This document shows positions 26,840 through 35,802 of a DNA stretch of 64,000 nt, one piece after another (the stretch's first letter is position 1; the number at the start of each line of letters is the position of its first letter). The position numbers were made by a program, and so were the translations under genes. The notes under the pieces were generated by a model. That model had not been told where the DNA came from, made no database searches, and saw nothing but the letters and a program-made list of their open reading frames with translations. This DNA comes from Halopseudomonas formosensis (GTDB lineage Bacteria > Pseudomonadota > Gammaproteobacteria > Pseudomonadales > Pseudomonadaceae): assembly GCF_900115905.1 (NCBI RefSeq), contig NZ_FOYD01000003.1:337111-401110 (forward strand), given 5' to 3'.

Positions 26840-28486
26840 ATGAGTGAATTGATCAAGGTACCCGACATCGGCGGTGAAGGCGAAGTCATCGAGATCCTGG
26901 TGCAGGTCGGTGACCGCATCGAGGTGGAGCAGAGTCTGGTCACGCTGGAATCGGACAAGGCCAGCATGGAGGTGCCCAGCCCCAAGGCAGGCACCATCAC
27001 CGCCATCAAGGTCAATATCGGTGACACCCTGAAAGAGGGTGACGATCTGATCGAGCTGGAGGTCGAAGGCGCCGACGCCGCTGCCGAGCAGCCGGCCGAG
27101 CCCGCCGAGGCCGAAGAACCGGCCGAGGAAAAGCCCCAGGCGGCCCCCGCCGCAGCCGAAAAGCCGGCGGCGAAGAAGGCCGAGAGCAGCGTGCAGAGCT
27201 TCAACATCCCGGATATCGGCGATGGCAGCGCACGGGTAATCGAGCTGCTGGTTCAGGTGGGTGACAAGGTCGAGGCCGACCAGAGCCTGCTGACCCTGGA
27301 GTCGGACAAGGCCAGCATGGAGATCCCCTCCCCCGCTGCCGGCGTGATCGAAGCCATCGAGGTCAAGCTGGAGCAGGAAGTCCAGACCGGCGACCTGATG
27401 CTGCGCATGCGCGTGGAAGGCGAGGCCGGTGAAGAGGAATCGGCACCGGCTGCCATCGTCGAGGAAGCCGAAGACGAGGTAGCTGTCGCCCCGGCCAAGG
27501 AAGAACGGGCTCCGGCTGCAAGCCAGCCGCAGGCCACCCCTGCTCCGGTCGGCGCCCCGAGCCGTGGCGGCAAGAAGGTCCACGCCGGCCCGGCGGTACG
27601 CAAGCTGGCCCGCGAGTTCGGCATCGACCTGACCGAGGTCAGCGGCACGGGCCCCCGAGGCCGCATCCTCAAGGAAGATGTCCAGGCCCATGTGCAGGCC
27701 ATCATGCGCCAGCGCAAGGAAGGCGGTGCCGCGGCTGCCGCTGGCGGCGCAGGCATCCCGCCGGTGCCGGAGGTCGACTTCACCCGCTTCGGCGAAGTGG
27801 AAGTCAAGGACATGACCCGCCTGCAGCAGATGGGCGCCACCAACCTGCACCGCAGCTGGCTCAACGTGCCCCACGTCACCCAGTTCGACCAGGCCGACAT
27901 CAGCGAGCTCGAGGACTTCCGCAAGGCGCAGAAGGCCGTCGCCGAGAAAGCCGGGGTCAAGCTGACCGTGCTGCCATTCCTGCTCAAGGCCTGTGCCCAT
28001 CTGCTGCGCGAGCAGCCGAACTTCAACGTCTCGCTGGCCGCCAACGGCAAGCAGCTGATCGAGAAGAAATACGTGCACATCGGCTTCGCCGTGGACACCC
28101 CGGACGGCCTGCTGGTCCCGGTCATCCGCGACGTGGACAGGAAGAGCCTGCTGGAGCTGGCAGCCGAAGCGGCCGCACTGGCAGACAAGGCGCGCAACAA
28201 GAAGCTCAGCGCCAACGACATGCAGGGCGCCTGCTTCACCATCTCCAGTCTGGGGCACATCGGCGGCACCTACTTCACGCCGATCGTCAACACACCGGAA
28301 GTGGCCATCCTCGGCGTCAGCCGGGCAACCATGCAACCGGTCTGGGATGGCAAGGCCTTCCAGCCGCGGCTGATGCTGCCGCTGTCCCTGTCCTACGACC
28401 ACCGCGCCATCAACGGCGCCGCCGCCGCCCAGTTCACCCGCCGACTCGGCGAACTGCTGGGCGACATCAGGTCGATGTTGTTGTAA
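26840..28486 (+). CDS. aceF: Pyruvate dehydrogenase E2 (dihydrolipoamide acetyltransferase)
   Basis: A 548-residue core subunit that moves the acetyl group to CoA. Two lipoyl domains are visible, with lipoylated lysines at about K40 and K157, both in ESDKASME. They are joined by Ala/Pro/Glu-rich flexible linkers. A peripheral-subunit-binding domain follows (VRKLAREFGIDLTEVSGTG, about 253-271), then the catalytic domain ending with SYDHRAINGAAAAQF. AGGAG precedes the ATG. Two lipoyl domains, rather than the three of E. coli, is usual for Pseudomonas. A strong intrinsic terminator follows 17 bases after the stop. Confidence 0.97.
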   Translation: MSELIKVPDIGGEGEVIEILVQVGDRIEVEQSLVTLESDKASMEVPSPKAGTITAIKVNIGDTLKEGDDLIELEVEGADAAAEQPAEPAEAEEPAEEKPQAAPAAAEKPAAKKAESSVQSFNIPDIGDGSARVIELLVQVGDKVEADQSLLTLESDKASMEIPSPAAGVIEAIEVKLEQEVQTGDLMLRMRVEGEAGEEESAPAAIVEEAEDEVAVAPAKEERAPAASQPQATPAPVGAPSRGGKKVHAGPAVRKLAREFGIDLTEVSGTGPRGRILKEDVQAHVQAIMRQRKEGGAAAAAGGAGIPPVPEVDFTRFGEVEVKDMTRLQQMGATNLHRSWLNVPHVTQFDQADISELEDFRKAQKAVAEKAGVKLTVLPFLLKACAHLLREQPNFNVSLAANGKQLIEKKYVHIGFAVDTPDGLLVPVIRDVDRKSLLELAAEAAALADKARNKKLSANDMQGACFTISSLGHIGGTYFTPIVNTPEVAILGVSRATMQPVWDGKAFQPRLMLPLSLSYDHRAINGAAAAQFTRRLGELLGDIRSMLL

Positions 28487-28502
28487 GAGATGTGCAGTAA
28501 TC

Positions 28503-28530
28503 AGAAAGGCCGACAGTTGTCGGCCTTTCT
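28503..28530 (+). terminator. Intrinsic terminator after aceEF
   Basis: A perfect 12-bp stem AGAAAGGCCGAC / GTCGGCCTTTCT with loop AGTT, followed by a T-rich GTTGTTGG. The left arm is preceded by A-rich sequence, so it may work in both directions. It lies 17 bases after the aceF stop. Confidence 0.85.
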
Positions 28531-28544
28531 GTTGTTGGCACCCC

Positions 28545-28768
28545 TCAGGAACGTCGAGCTTCCAGAGAACGTCGCACTCCCTGGGACCGTTGAGCCCCCC
28601 CTGGGAACGCCGAGCCCTGGGAACGTCGAGCACCAGCTCGATGATGGACGAGCCAGTGCTCGTCCCCCCCCAGGCAACCGCCGAAACACCGCACTCCCCG
28701 GCAACGCCGAGCGTCCAGCCCTCCATGAACGTCGAGTTTCCTGGGAACGTCGAGCACCAGCTCGATGG
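28545..28768. repeat. REP cluster, GTCGAGC family, left flank of the RAYT gene
   Basis: A full element at 28619-28670 has two hairpins: GTCGAGC-ACCA-GCTCGAT, then GGACGAGC-CAGT-GCTCGTCC (8-bp stem). A partial element at 28743-28768 has the first hairpin only. Around them are degenerate GAACGTCGAGC/GGAACGCCGAGC units. Both read in the plus orientation, opposite to the copies on the right flank, so the transposase gene lies between inverted REPs. Confidence 0.85.
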
Positions 28769-28800
28769 TGCGGACTACTCTTCCCTCTCAGCCGCTTACC

Positions 28801-29412
28801 TCAGAGCAGATCCAACTCCCTGCCCGCACTCGACCACTGCCAGTCCTCAGCCCGCTTCACCAGCCCCGCCGTTACCGGATTGGAATGAATGTAGTGCACT
28901 GCCGCAGCCAGATGACGCTCATCGCGGATATAGCGATCCCAATAACCTCGCATCCAGACGCGTCCACCCTGCAGCCCCAGACCCAGCCGTTCGTTATGCT
29001 CCACCGCCCAGCGGGCACTGTAGGACTTCCAGCTTTGCACTATGCGCGCCAGCGAGTAACGGCATTCGATCAGGACATGCACGTGGTTCGGCATGATGCA
29101 CCAGGCCATCAGCCGATAACGGCGGCCATGGTGCAGGAGCAGCCCCTGGCGGAATACCCGGGCCAATTCGGGTCTTGCCAGTGCGCAGCAACCCAGGCCC
29201 TGATCCAGCCAGTACTCCACCTTGCGTCGGCGCTGAATCTCCTGCTCCGCGGCTGGCAGCATTCGCAGCTCCGCTTCAATTTGTCTGAGCTTGGTGATCG
29301 GCAAGGCGTCCGCCAGGCGGAAGGTGATGAACTGCAGCACATGCGGGGCATCGTAATGCGGCAGCTTGCGCGCCTGATACCAGCCGAGGTGTTGATTGGG
29401 GGCTGGAGTCAT
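28801..29412 (-). CDS. REP-associated tyrosine transposase (RAYT, TnpA_REP)
   Basis: A 203-residue Y1-family transposase related to the IS200/IS605 enzymes. The HUH-type motif is in CIMPNHVHVLIE (HVH) and the likely catalytic tyrosine in RGYWDRYIRDERHLA, followed by AVHYIHSNPVTAGLV and WQWSSA, all typical of RAYTs. RAYTs act on REP hairpins in the genome. The start at 29412 (MTPAPNQHLG) is chosen from family length; its ribosome-binding site is poor, and the frame continues open to 29604 into repeat DNA. No frameshift is visible. The flanking REPs make this a REPtron-like unit. Confidence 0.9.
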   Translation of the reverse strand: MTPAPNQHLGWYQARKLPHYDAPHVLQFITFRLADALPITKLRQIEAELRMLPAAEQEIQRRRKVEYWLDQGLGCCALARPELARVFRQGLLLHHGRRYRLMAWCIMPNHVHVLIECRYSLARIVQSWKSYSARWAVEHNERLGLGLQGGRVWMRGYWDRYIRDERHLAAAVHYIHSNPVTAGLVKRAEDWQWSSAGRELDLL

Positions 29413-29560
29413 GGGAGGAGTCCACTCTGTAACCGCCTGCAAGATTAATTGCAGGGACGGAAAGGAGCAGTGAACGGGTTGGGGTTTCGAGTGGATGAGT
29501 AGGGGATTGTGTGAGCCGAGTCGCGGTTTGGCCTGCGGGAAGGAATAGGAACTGGGTGGC
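29413..29560. other. Upstream region of the RAYT gene
   Basis: About 150 bases between the RAYT start and the right-hand REPs. It is open in the RAYT frame but has no homology I can name. It probably holds the transposase promoter; no clear promoter motif was picked. Confidence 0.3.
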
Positions 29561-29796
29561 CGCGTCATCGAGCTGGTGCTCGACGTTCCCAGGATGCCAG
29601 CCACTCGGCATTACCGGGAGGTACGGTGTCAAGGGAGTGGCCCGGGAGGGACGAGCACTGGCTCGTCCGCGTCATCGAGCTGGTGCTCGACGTTCCCAGG
29701 AAACTCGACACTCTCGGAGGGCTCGACGCTCGGCATTACCGGGGAGTGCGGTGTCAAGGGAGTGACCCGGGACGGACGAGCACCAGCTCGTCCACC
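29561..29796. repeat. REP cluster, GTCGAGC family, right flank of the RAYT gene
   Basis: Three elements in the minus orientation. A half-element is at 29561-29593 (ATCGAGCTGGTGCTCGAC). A full element is at 29647-29701 with both hairpins (GGACGAGCACTGGCTCGTCC then ATCGAGCTGGTGCTCGAC). A hybrid half is at 29770-29796, GGACGAGC-ACCA-GCTCGTCC, which combines the stem of the second hairpin with the loop of the first. The interspersed CTCGACGTTCCCAGG matches the left-flank spacer in reverse. Confidence 0.85.
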
Positions 29797-29816
29797 CCCA
29801 ATACCCCTCAACCGAC

Positions 29817-32384
29817 TCAGCTGGTAAAGCTGAACTCGTCGCCTTCGACGCCAGCCTTGATCACCGCGCCGGGTTCGAAGTCGCCGGCGAGGATGCGTTG
29901 GGCCAGCGGGTTTTCGATCCAGCGCTGGATCGCGCGCTTGAGCGGGCGGGCGCCGTAGACCGGGTCGTAGCCGACGGCGATGAGTTTTTCCACCGCTTCG
30001 CCGCTCAGCTCCAGGTTGAGGTCGCGTTCGGCCAGACGCTGACGCAGGCGGTTGAGCTGGATGTCGGCGATGCCGGCGATCTGCTCCTTGCCCAGCGGTT
30101 CGAACACCACCACTTCGTCGATCCGGTTGATGAACTCGGGACGGAAGTGCTGGCCAATGGCGTCCATGGCCGCCGCCCGCTGTGCTTCCACGTCACCGGC
30201 CAGTTCCTGGATCTGCGCCGAACCGAGGTTGGATGTCATCACCACCACGGTGTTGCGGAAGTCCACGGTACGGCCCTGGCTGTCGGTCAGGCGACCATCC
30301 TCCAGCACCTGCAGCAGCACGTTGAACACATCCGGGTGCGCCTTCTCCACCTCATCCAGCAGGATCACCGAGTAGGGCTTGCGGCGAACGGCTTCGGTCA
30401 GATAGCCCCCCTCCTCATAACCCACATAACCCGGAGGCGCCCCGATCAGCCGGGCCACGGAGTGCTTCTCCATGAACTCGGACATGTCGATGCGCACCAT
30501 GGCGTCTTCGGTGTCGAACAGGAACTCCGCCAGCGCCTTGCACAGCTCGGTCTTGCCCACCCCGGTGGGGCCGAGGAACAGGAAGGAGCCACTGGGCCGG
30601 TTCGGGTCCGACAGCCCGGCACGGGAACGGCGCACCGCGTTGGATACGGCAACCACGGCCTCGTGCTGGCCGATCACCCGCTTGTGCAGTTCATCTTCCA
30701 TGCGCAGCAGCTTGTCCCGCTCGCCTTCGAGCATCTTAGATACCGGGATACCGGTCCACTTGGAGACCACCTCGGCGATTTCCTCGTCGGTCACCTTGTT
30801 GCGCAGCAGCTGGTTCTCGGTCTTGCTGTGCTGCTCGGCCATCTGCTGGCTGCGCTCCAGATCGGGGATGATGCCGTACTGCAGCTCGGCCATGCGATTC
30901 AGGTCACCCTTGCGCCGTGCCTGTTCCAGCTCGGCCTTGGCCTGCTCGATCTTCTCCTGCAGCTGGGCAGTGCCCTGCACCTCGGCTTTCTCGGCCTTCC
31001 AGATCTCTTCCAGATCGGCGTATTCCTTCTCGACCCGGGCAATCTCTTCCTTCAGCTTCTCCAGACGCTTGCGGGCAGCTTCGTCCTCTTCCTTCTTCAG
31101 CGCCTCCTGCTCCACCTTGAGCTGGATCAGGCGACGGTCGAGACGGTCGAGTTCCTCGGGCTTGGAGTCGATCTCCATGCGGATGCGGCTGGCAGCCTCG
31201 TCGATCAGATCGATGGCCTTGTCCGGCAGCTGGCGGTCGGTGATGTAGCGATGCGACAGCTTGGCCGCAGCGATGATGGCGCCGTCGGTGATCGCCACCT
31301 TGTGGTGAACCTCGTAACGCTCCTTGAGGCCACGCAGAATGGCGATGGTGTCCTCCTCGCTCGGCTCATCCACCAGCACCTTCTGGAAGCGGCGCTCCAG
31401 CGCGGCGTCCTTCTCGATGTACTGACGGTATTCATCCAGGGTAGTGGCACCCACGCAGTGCAGTTCGCCACGGGCCAACGCCGGCTTGAGCATGTTACCG
31501 GCATCCATGGAGCCCTCGGCCTTGCCGGCCCCGACCATGGTGTGCAGCTCGTCGATGAACAGGATGATCTGCCCTTCCTGCTTGCTCAGCTCGTTGAGGA
31601 CCGCCTTCAGGCGCTCCTCGAACTCGCCGCGGAACTTGGCCCCGGCGATCAGCGCGCCCATGTCCAGCGACAGCAGACGTTTACCCTTGAGGCCGTCCGG
31701 CACTTCGCCGTTGACGATACGCTGGGCCAGACCTTCGACAATCGCGGTCTTGCCCACCCCGGGCTCGCCAATGAGCACGGGGTTGTTCTTGGTACGGCGC
31801 TGCAGCACCTGGACAGTACGGCGAATCTCGTCATCCCGACCGATCACCGGATCGAGCTTGCCTTCCTCGGCACGACGGGTCAGGTCAACAGTGTACTTGT
31901 CCAAGGCCTGACGGGATTCTTCGGCGTTGGCATCCGTCACGGCTTCGCCTCCTCGGAGGTTGTCGATAGCGGTTTCCAGGGCCTTGGCAGACACACCCTG
32001 CCCCAGCAGTATCTTGCCCAGGCGGGTGTTGCTGTCCATGGCAGCCAGCAGCACCAGCTCACTGGAGATGAACTGGTCGCCCCGCTTCTGCGCCAGGGCA
32101 TCGGCCTTGTTCAGCAGGCGCGCCAGATCCTGGGACAGGTTGATATCCCCGGTGGGGTTGCTGATGGTCGGCAGCTGCTCCATGGCCTCGCTGAGTTGCT
32201 GGCGCAGCGCGTTGAGATCGAAGCCCACCTGCAGCAAAAGCGGTCGAATGGAGCCGTGCTGCTGCTCCATCAAGGCCAGCATCAGGTGCAGGGGGTCAAT
32301 CTGGTTGTGGTCCCGTCCCACCGCCATGGACTGGGCATCGGACAGGGCCACTTGCAGAGTGCTTGTGAGACGGTCGATACGCAT
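29817..32384 (-). CDS. clpB: ClpB disaggregase
   Basis: An 855-residue Hsp100 AAA+ unfoldase that rescues aggregated proteins with DnaK. The N-domain (about 1-150) is followed by AAA-1 with Walker [10 protein letters not shown] and Walker B ILFIDELH, then the coiled-coil middle domain (about 405-525), and AAA-2 with Walker [10 protein letters not shown], Walker [12 protein letters not shown] and sensor [11 protein letters not shown]. The ClpP-binding IGF loop of ClpA is absent, as expected. A sigma32-like promoter lies 37-69 bases upstream, consistent with heat-shock control. Confidence 0.97.
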   Translation of the reverse strand: MRIDRLTSTLQVALSDAQSMAVGRDHNQIDPLHLMLALMEQQHGSIRPLLLQVGFDLNALRQQLSEAMEQLPTISNPTGDINLSQDLARLLNKADALAQKRGDQFISSELVLLAAMDSNTRLGKILLGQGVSAKALETAIDNLRGGEAVTDANAEESRQALDKYTVDLTRRAEEGKLDPVIGRDDEIRRTVQVLQRRTKNNPVLIGEPGVGKTAIVEGLAQRIVNGEVPDGLKGKRLLSLDMGALIAGAKFRGEFEERLKAVLNELSKQEGQIILFIDELHTMVGAGKAEGSMDAGNMLKPALARGELHCVGATTLDEYRQYIEKDAALERRFQKVLVDEPSEEDTIAILRGLKERYEVHHKVAITDGAIIAAAKLSHRYITDRQLPDKAIDLIDEAASRIRMEIDSKPEELDRLDRRLIQLKVEQEALKKEEDEAARKRLEKLKEEIARVEKEYADLEEIWKAEKAEVQGTAQLQEKIEQAKAELEQARRKGDLNRMAELQYGIIPDLERSQQMAEQHSKTENQLLRNKVTDEEIAEVVSKWTGIPVSKMLEGERDKLLRMEDELHKRVIGQHEAVVAVSNAVRRSRAGLSDPNRPSGSFLFLGPTGVGKTELCKALAEFLFDTEDAMVRIDMSEFMEKHSVARLIGAPPGYVGYEEGGYLTEAVRRKPYSVILLDEVEKAHPDVFNVLLQVLEDGRLTDSQGRTVDFRNTVVVMTSNLGSAQIQELAGDVEAQRAAAMDAIGQHFRPEFINRIDEVVVFEPLGKEQIAGIADIQLNRLRQRLAERDLNLELSGEAVEKLIAVGYDPVYGARPLKRAIQRWIENPLAQRILAGDFEPGAVIKAGVEGDEFSFTS

Positions 32385-32420
32385 GAGTATCCATCCTTAA
32401 CAGATTCATATGAGATGAAT

Positions 32421-32453
32421 GATAGATAAGGATGATTATCCCGCTTTCAAGGG
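32421..32453 (-). promoter_or_regulatory. Sigma32-like heat-shock promoter of clpB
   Basis: Read on the minus strand: CCCTTGAAA, 13 bases, then CCTTATCTATC. This fits the sigma32 consensus CTTGAAA-N(12-14)-CCCCATNT in the -35 element and spacing, with a partial match at -10. It ends 37 bases before the clpB ATG; AAGGA lies at the usual ribosome-binding place. Confidence 0.7.
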
Positions 32454-32481
32454 CAAAAACCTGACGAGCGTCAATTTTCTG

Positions 32482-33213
32482 TCAGATTGACGCTTCAATC
32501 CAGATCAGTGAAGCGAAACGACCGGTCTGACCGTCCCGGCGATAGGAGTAGAAGCGTACCGAGTCGCTCACGGTGCACCAGCCACCACCATGAATGGCCT
32601 CTATCCCCAGCGCCTGCAGGCGCAGTCGCGCCAGCTGATAGATATCCGCCAAATAGTGCCCCGGCCTTGCCGATGGCTTGAAGCAGTCCGCAGCGGCGAT
32701 GCTGCCGAAGATCTCCTTGACTTCCGGCCCGACCTCGAAGGCGTCGGGACCGATCGCCGGCCCCAGCCAGACCAGCAGTTCCTCCGGGGGCACCTGCATG
32801 GCAGCCACGGTATTTTCCAGAATGCCGGAGGCCAGCCCCCGCCATCCGGCATGGGCTGCTGCCACCCGGGTACCGGCGCGGTCGCAGAACAGGACCGGCA
32901 GGCAATCGGCAGTCATCACCGCGCAGGCTACACCCGGCTCGGTGGTCCAGCTGGCGTCAGCCTCTTCCACCAGGCCGGGGGCAGCCTCGACCACATCGGT
33001 ACTGTGAGTCTGGTCCAGCCAGGCAATGCGGCTACCGGTCAGCCGCGCCAGCTCGGCGCGGTTGGCCAGCACGTGGTTAGGATCGTCGCCCACATGGTTG
33101 CCCAGATTGAACCCCTTGAAGCGTCCCTGACTGCAGCCATCCTGGCGCGTCGTCACGCAGGTTCTTACCCATTCGGGAGCAGGCCAGTCGGCCTTCAACC
33201 AGAAATCCTTCAT
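32482..33213 (-). CDS. pgeF: Peptidoglycan editing factor PgeF / YfiH multicopper-like hydrolase
   Basis: A 243-residue member of the YfiH/DUF152 family, formerly called polyphenol oxidase; it removes L-serine wrongly inserted into peptidoglycan precursors in E. coli. Motifs seen: FNLGNHVGDD, QTHSTDV, TADCLPVLFCD and AAAHAGWRGLASGI, which supply the conserved His/Cys zinc or copper ligands. The start overlaps the rluD stop by four bases (ATGA). It lies 97 bp upstream of clpB on the same strand, the same order as in P. aeruginosa. Confidence 0.92.
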   Translation of the reverse strand: MKDFWLKADWPAPEWVRTCVTTRQDGCSQGRFKGFNLGNHVGDDPNHVLANRAELARLTGSRIAWLDQTHSTDVVEAAPGLVEEADASWTTEPGVACAVMTADCLPVLFCDRAGTRVAAAHAGWRGLASGILENTVAAMQVPPEELLVWLGPAIGPDAFEVGPEVKEIFGSIAAADCFKPSARPGHYLADIYQLARLRLQALGIEAIHGGGWCTVSDSVRFYSYRRDGQTGRFASLIWIEASI

Positions 33214-34169
33214 TCTTCCTGTTCACCATCGGCGCGCAGCAGCGCCAGCAGTTCCACCATATCCTGCGGCAACGGGGCCTCCCAGCGCATGGGCCGGTTG
33301 TCGTCAGGATGTTCCAGTTCCAGTCGCCGGGCATGCAGCGCCTGGCGCGGAAAGTTGCGCAACATCGCGATCAGTTCCGACGATGCGCCCGCCGGTATGC
33401 GCAGCCGACCACCATAGGTGCTGTCGCCCACCAGCGGATAATGAATATGGCTCATGTGGACACGGATCTGGTGCGTGCGGCCGGTCTCCAGCTTGACCCG
33501 TACATGGGTGTGGGCACGGAAACGACTGATTACCCGGTAATGGCTGACTGCCTCCTTGCCGCCGGCCACCACTGCCATCTTCTGGCGATTGGTACCATGT
33601 CGGGCAATGGGCGCATCCACCTTGCCACCAGCGGTCATGACACCGACCACCACGCATTCGTATTCCCGGGTCACGGTGCGGTTCTGCAGCTGCACGACCA
33701 GATCGGTCTGCGCCTCCAGGGTCTTGGCCACGACCATGAGCCCGGTGGTGTCCTTGTCCAGCCGGTGCACTATGCCCGCCCGCGGCACGGTGGCCAGCTC
33801 CGGGGCGTGATGCAGCAGCGCGTTGAGCAGGGTGCCATCCTGATGGCCGGCGGCGGGATGTACCACCAGACCGGCGGGCTTGTTGATCACCAGCAGCGCG
33901 TGGTCTTCATAGACGATGTCCAGCTTGATGTCCTGTGGCTGCCAGTCGCCCTGGATTTCCCGCTCGGCATCCAGCTCCAGCATCTCGCCGCCATAGACCA
34001 TGTCCCGGGGACGGATCTGTTTGCCGTCCACGGTCAGGCTGCCGTCCTTGATCCAGCCCTGCAGACGGGAACGGGAGTGGCCGGGGAACAATTGGGCTGC
34101 GGCCTGGTCAAGGCGTTGACCACCACACTCGGGAGTGACCTGCGCGGACAGGCGGATTCGTTCTGACAT
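33210..34169 (-). CDS. rluD: 23S rRNA pseudouridine(1911/1915/1917) synthase
   Basis: A 319-residue RluA-family pseudouridine synthase acting on helix 69 of 23S rRNA. An S4 RNA-binding domain occupies about residues 15-75 and the catalytic domain follows with HRLDKDTTGLMVVAKT, aspartate 138 being catalytic, and GRTHQIRVHMSHI later. ATG at 34169 (MSERIRLSAQ) is preferred; the frame extends to 34283 but that part has no family match and would use up the divergent promoter region with bamD. Confidence 0.95.
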   Translation of the reverse strand: MSERIRLSAQVTPECGGQRLDQAAAQLFPGHSRSRLQGWIKDGSLTVDGKQIRPRDMVYGGEMLELDAEREIQGDWQPQDIKLDIVYEDHALLVINKPAGLVVHPAAGHQDGTLLNALLHHAPELATVPRAGIVHRLDKDTTGLMVVAKTLEAQTDLVVQLQNRTVTREYECVVVGVMTAGGKVDAPIARHGTNRQKMAVVAGGKEAVSHYRVISRFRAHTHVRVKLETGRTHQIRVHMSHIHYPLVGDSTYGGRLRIPAGASSELIAMLRNFPRQALHARRLELEHPDDNRPMRWEAPLPQDMVELLALLRADGEQEE

Positions 34170-34351
34170 CTGAGGCTCGCTGGCATGCGCCGAGGCGCAG
34201 AGATGACACGCAATCCCTTTTGGTTTCGGCTCGACGCTGTGGTTAAATACGGCTTCTGTGCGGGCACAAGAGGTGTCCGGCAACAGTAGCCAACTATAAC
34301 AGGACGGCTGTCACGGCAACAGCACAAGGTCGTCCCTCCGGATGTCAACAT
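34170..34351. promoter_or_regulatory. Divergent rluD / bamD promoter region
   Basis: The 182-bp gap should contain promoters in both directions. On the plus strand TATAAC at 34295-34300 is a reasonable -10 for bamD; no matching -35 stands out. This rluD-bamD divergent arrangement is conserved in Pseudomonas. Confidence 0.4.
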
Positions 34352-35353
34352 ATGTCGATAAAACATCTCATGCTGGTGGGTCTGGTGGTACTGCTGGCAG
34401 CCTGCTCATCAAACAAGGCAAACGTACTGGATGAGTCTCTCAGCGAGTCCGAACTGTATGCGATGGCCCAGAGGAATCTGGATGCCAACAACTACAGCAT
34501 GGCAATCGATTCGCTCCGCGCGCTGGAGTCGCGCTACCCCTTCGGCCGCTTTGCCGAACAGGCCCAGCTGGAGCTGATCTACGCCTACTACCAGAGCATG
34601 GAGCTGGAGGCCGCCAAGTCCTCGGCAGACCGTTTCATCCGTCTGCACCCGCAGCATCCCGATGTGGACTACGCCTACTACATGCGCGGCATGACCTCCT
34701 TCACCCGTGACCGCGGCCTGTTCGAGCGCTTCCTGCCGCTGGACATGACCCGCCGCGACCCGGGCGCCGCCCGCGACTCCTTCAACGAGTTTGCTCAGCT
34801 GGTCAGCCGCTACCCGGACAGCCGCTATGCGCCGGATGCCCGCCTGCGCATGGTCTACCTGCGCAACCTGCTGGCAGCCTACGACGCCCACGTCGGCCAC
34901 TACTATCTCAAGCGTGGCGCCTATGTGGCGGCGGCCAACCGTGGCCGTTACATTGTCGAGAATTTCCAGCAAACCCCGGCGGTGGGTGACGGCCTGGCGC
35001 TGATGGTGGAAGCCTACCGCCGGCTGGCGATGGATGATCTGGCCGACAATGCCCTGCTGACCCTGCAGACCAACTACCCCGATCACCCGAGCCTGAAGGA
35101 TGGCGAGTTCCGTCACCATGTGGAGCCGGCACAGAAGGATGCGGGCTGGTTCAAGTCCATGACCACCGGCCTGCTGGACAAGGCACTGACCCCGCCGTCG
35201 ATGAACCGCGAGACACAGATGGAGCGGGAGATGGAGCAGCAGTACCAGAATGCCCGCAGCGCCCTGCCCAAGGACATCCGCGCACCCCAGCGGGAAGAGC
35301 AGCAGCCCAAGCGCTCGATCTGGAGCCGCATGACCTTCGGATTGTTTGACTGA
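34352..35353 (+). CDS. bamD: Outer-membrane protein assembly lipoprotein BamD
   Basis: A 333-residue lipoprotein of the BAM complex that inserts beta-barrel proteins in the outer membrane. The signal peptide [18 protein letters not shown] ends in a lipobox LAAC with the lipidated cysteine at 18. TPR-like repeats fill about residues 35-250 (for example [20 protein letters not shown] and [16 protein letters not shown]). A charged Gln/Glu/Arg-rich C-terminal tail of about 60 residues makes it longer than the E. coli protein but usual for Pseudomonas. A REP cluster follows the stop closely. Confidence 0.95.
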   Translation: MSIKHLMLVGLVVLLAACSSNKANVLDESLSESELYAMAQRNLDANNYSMAIDSLRALESRYPFGRFAEQAQLELIYAYYQSMELEAAKSSADRFIRLHPQHPDVDYAYYMRGMTSFTRDRGLFERFLPLDMTRRDPGAARDSFNEFAQLVSRYPDSRYAPDARLRMVYLRNLLAAYDAHVGHYYLKRGAYVAAANRGRYIVENFQQTPAVGDGLALMVEAYRRLAMDDLADNALLTLQTNYPDHPSLKDGEFRHHVEPAQKDAGWFKSMTTGLLDKALTPPSMNRETQMEREMEQQYQNARSALPKDIRAPQREEQQPKRSIWSRMTFGLFD

Positions 35354-35384
35354 AACGCTACCACCGGGGAGCGTCGAGCTTCCT

Positions 35385-35800
35385 CGTCGCGTTTCCTGGG
35401 AACGTCGAGCACCAGCTCGATGACGCGGACGAGCCAGTGCTCGTCCCTCCCAGGCAACCCCGGACTCCCCACTCCCGAGAACACGGAGCTTCCCGAAAAC
35501 GTAGAACTCCCGGGAACGTCGAGCACCAGCTCGATGAAGTGGACGAGCCAGTGCTCGCCCCTCCCAGGCAACCCCGGACTCCCCACTCCCGAGAACACCG
35601 AGCTTCCCGGGAACGTCGAACTTCCTGGGAACGTCGAGCACCAGCTCGATGAAGTGGACGAGCCAGTGCTCGCCCCTCCCAGGCAACCCCCGGAACACCC
35701 TCCCAGCAACGTTGAACTCCGGGGAACGTCGAGCTTCCCGGGAACGTCGAGCACCAGCTCGATGACGCGGACGAGCCGATGCCCGTCCCTCCCGGGTCGC
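35385..35800. repeat. REP cluster, GTCGAGC family, four elements between bamD and nadE
   Basis: Four plus-oriented elements begin at about 35397, 35513, 35629 and 35740. Each has GGGAACGTCGAGC-ACCA-GCTCGATGA, then GGACGAGC-CAGT-GCTCG(T/C)CC, then CTCCCAGGCAAC. Periods are about 116, 116 and 111 bp. Spacers carry CCCCGGACTCCCCACTCCC and degenerate GAAC.TCGAA(C)TTCC units. The second and third units are nearly identical, pointing to recent duplication. The fourth has a changed second hairpin (GAGCCGATGCCCGTCC). The cluster fills the 449-bp gap between convergent genes. Confidence 0.88.
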
Positions 35801-35802
35801 TG

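Noticed and set aside
29898..32429. 843-codon plus-strand frame opposite clpB
   Set aside because: Antisense shadow of clpB; no recognisable domain.
34170..34283. N-terminal extension of rluD
   Set aside because: The 38 extra codons have no family match and would fill the divergent promoter region shared with bamD.
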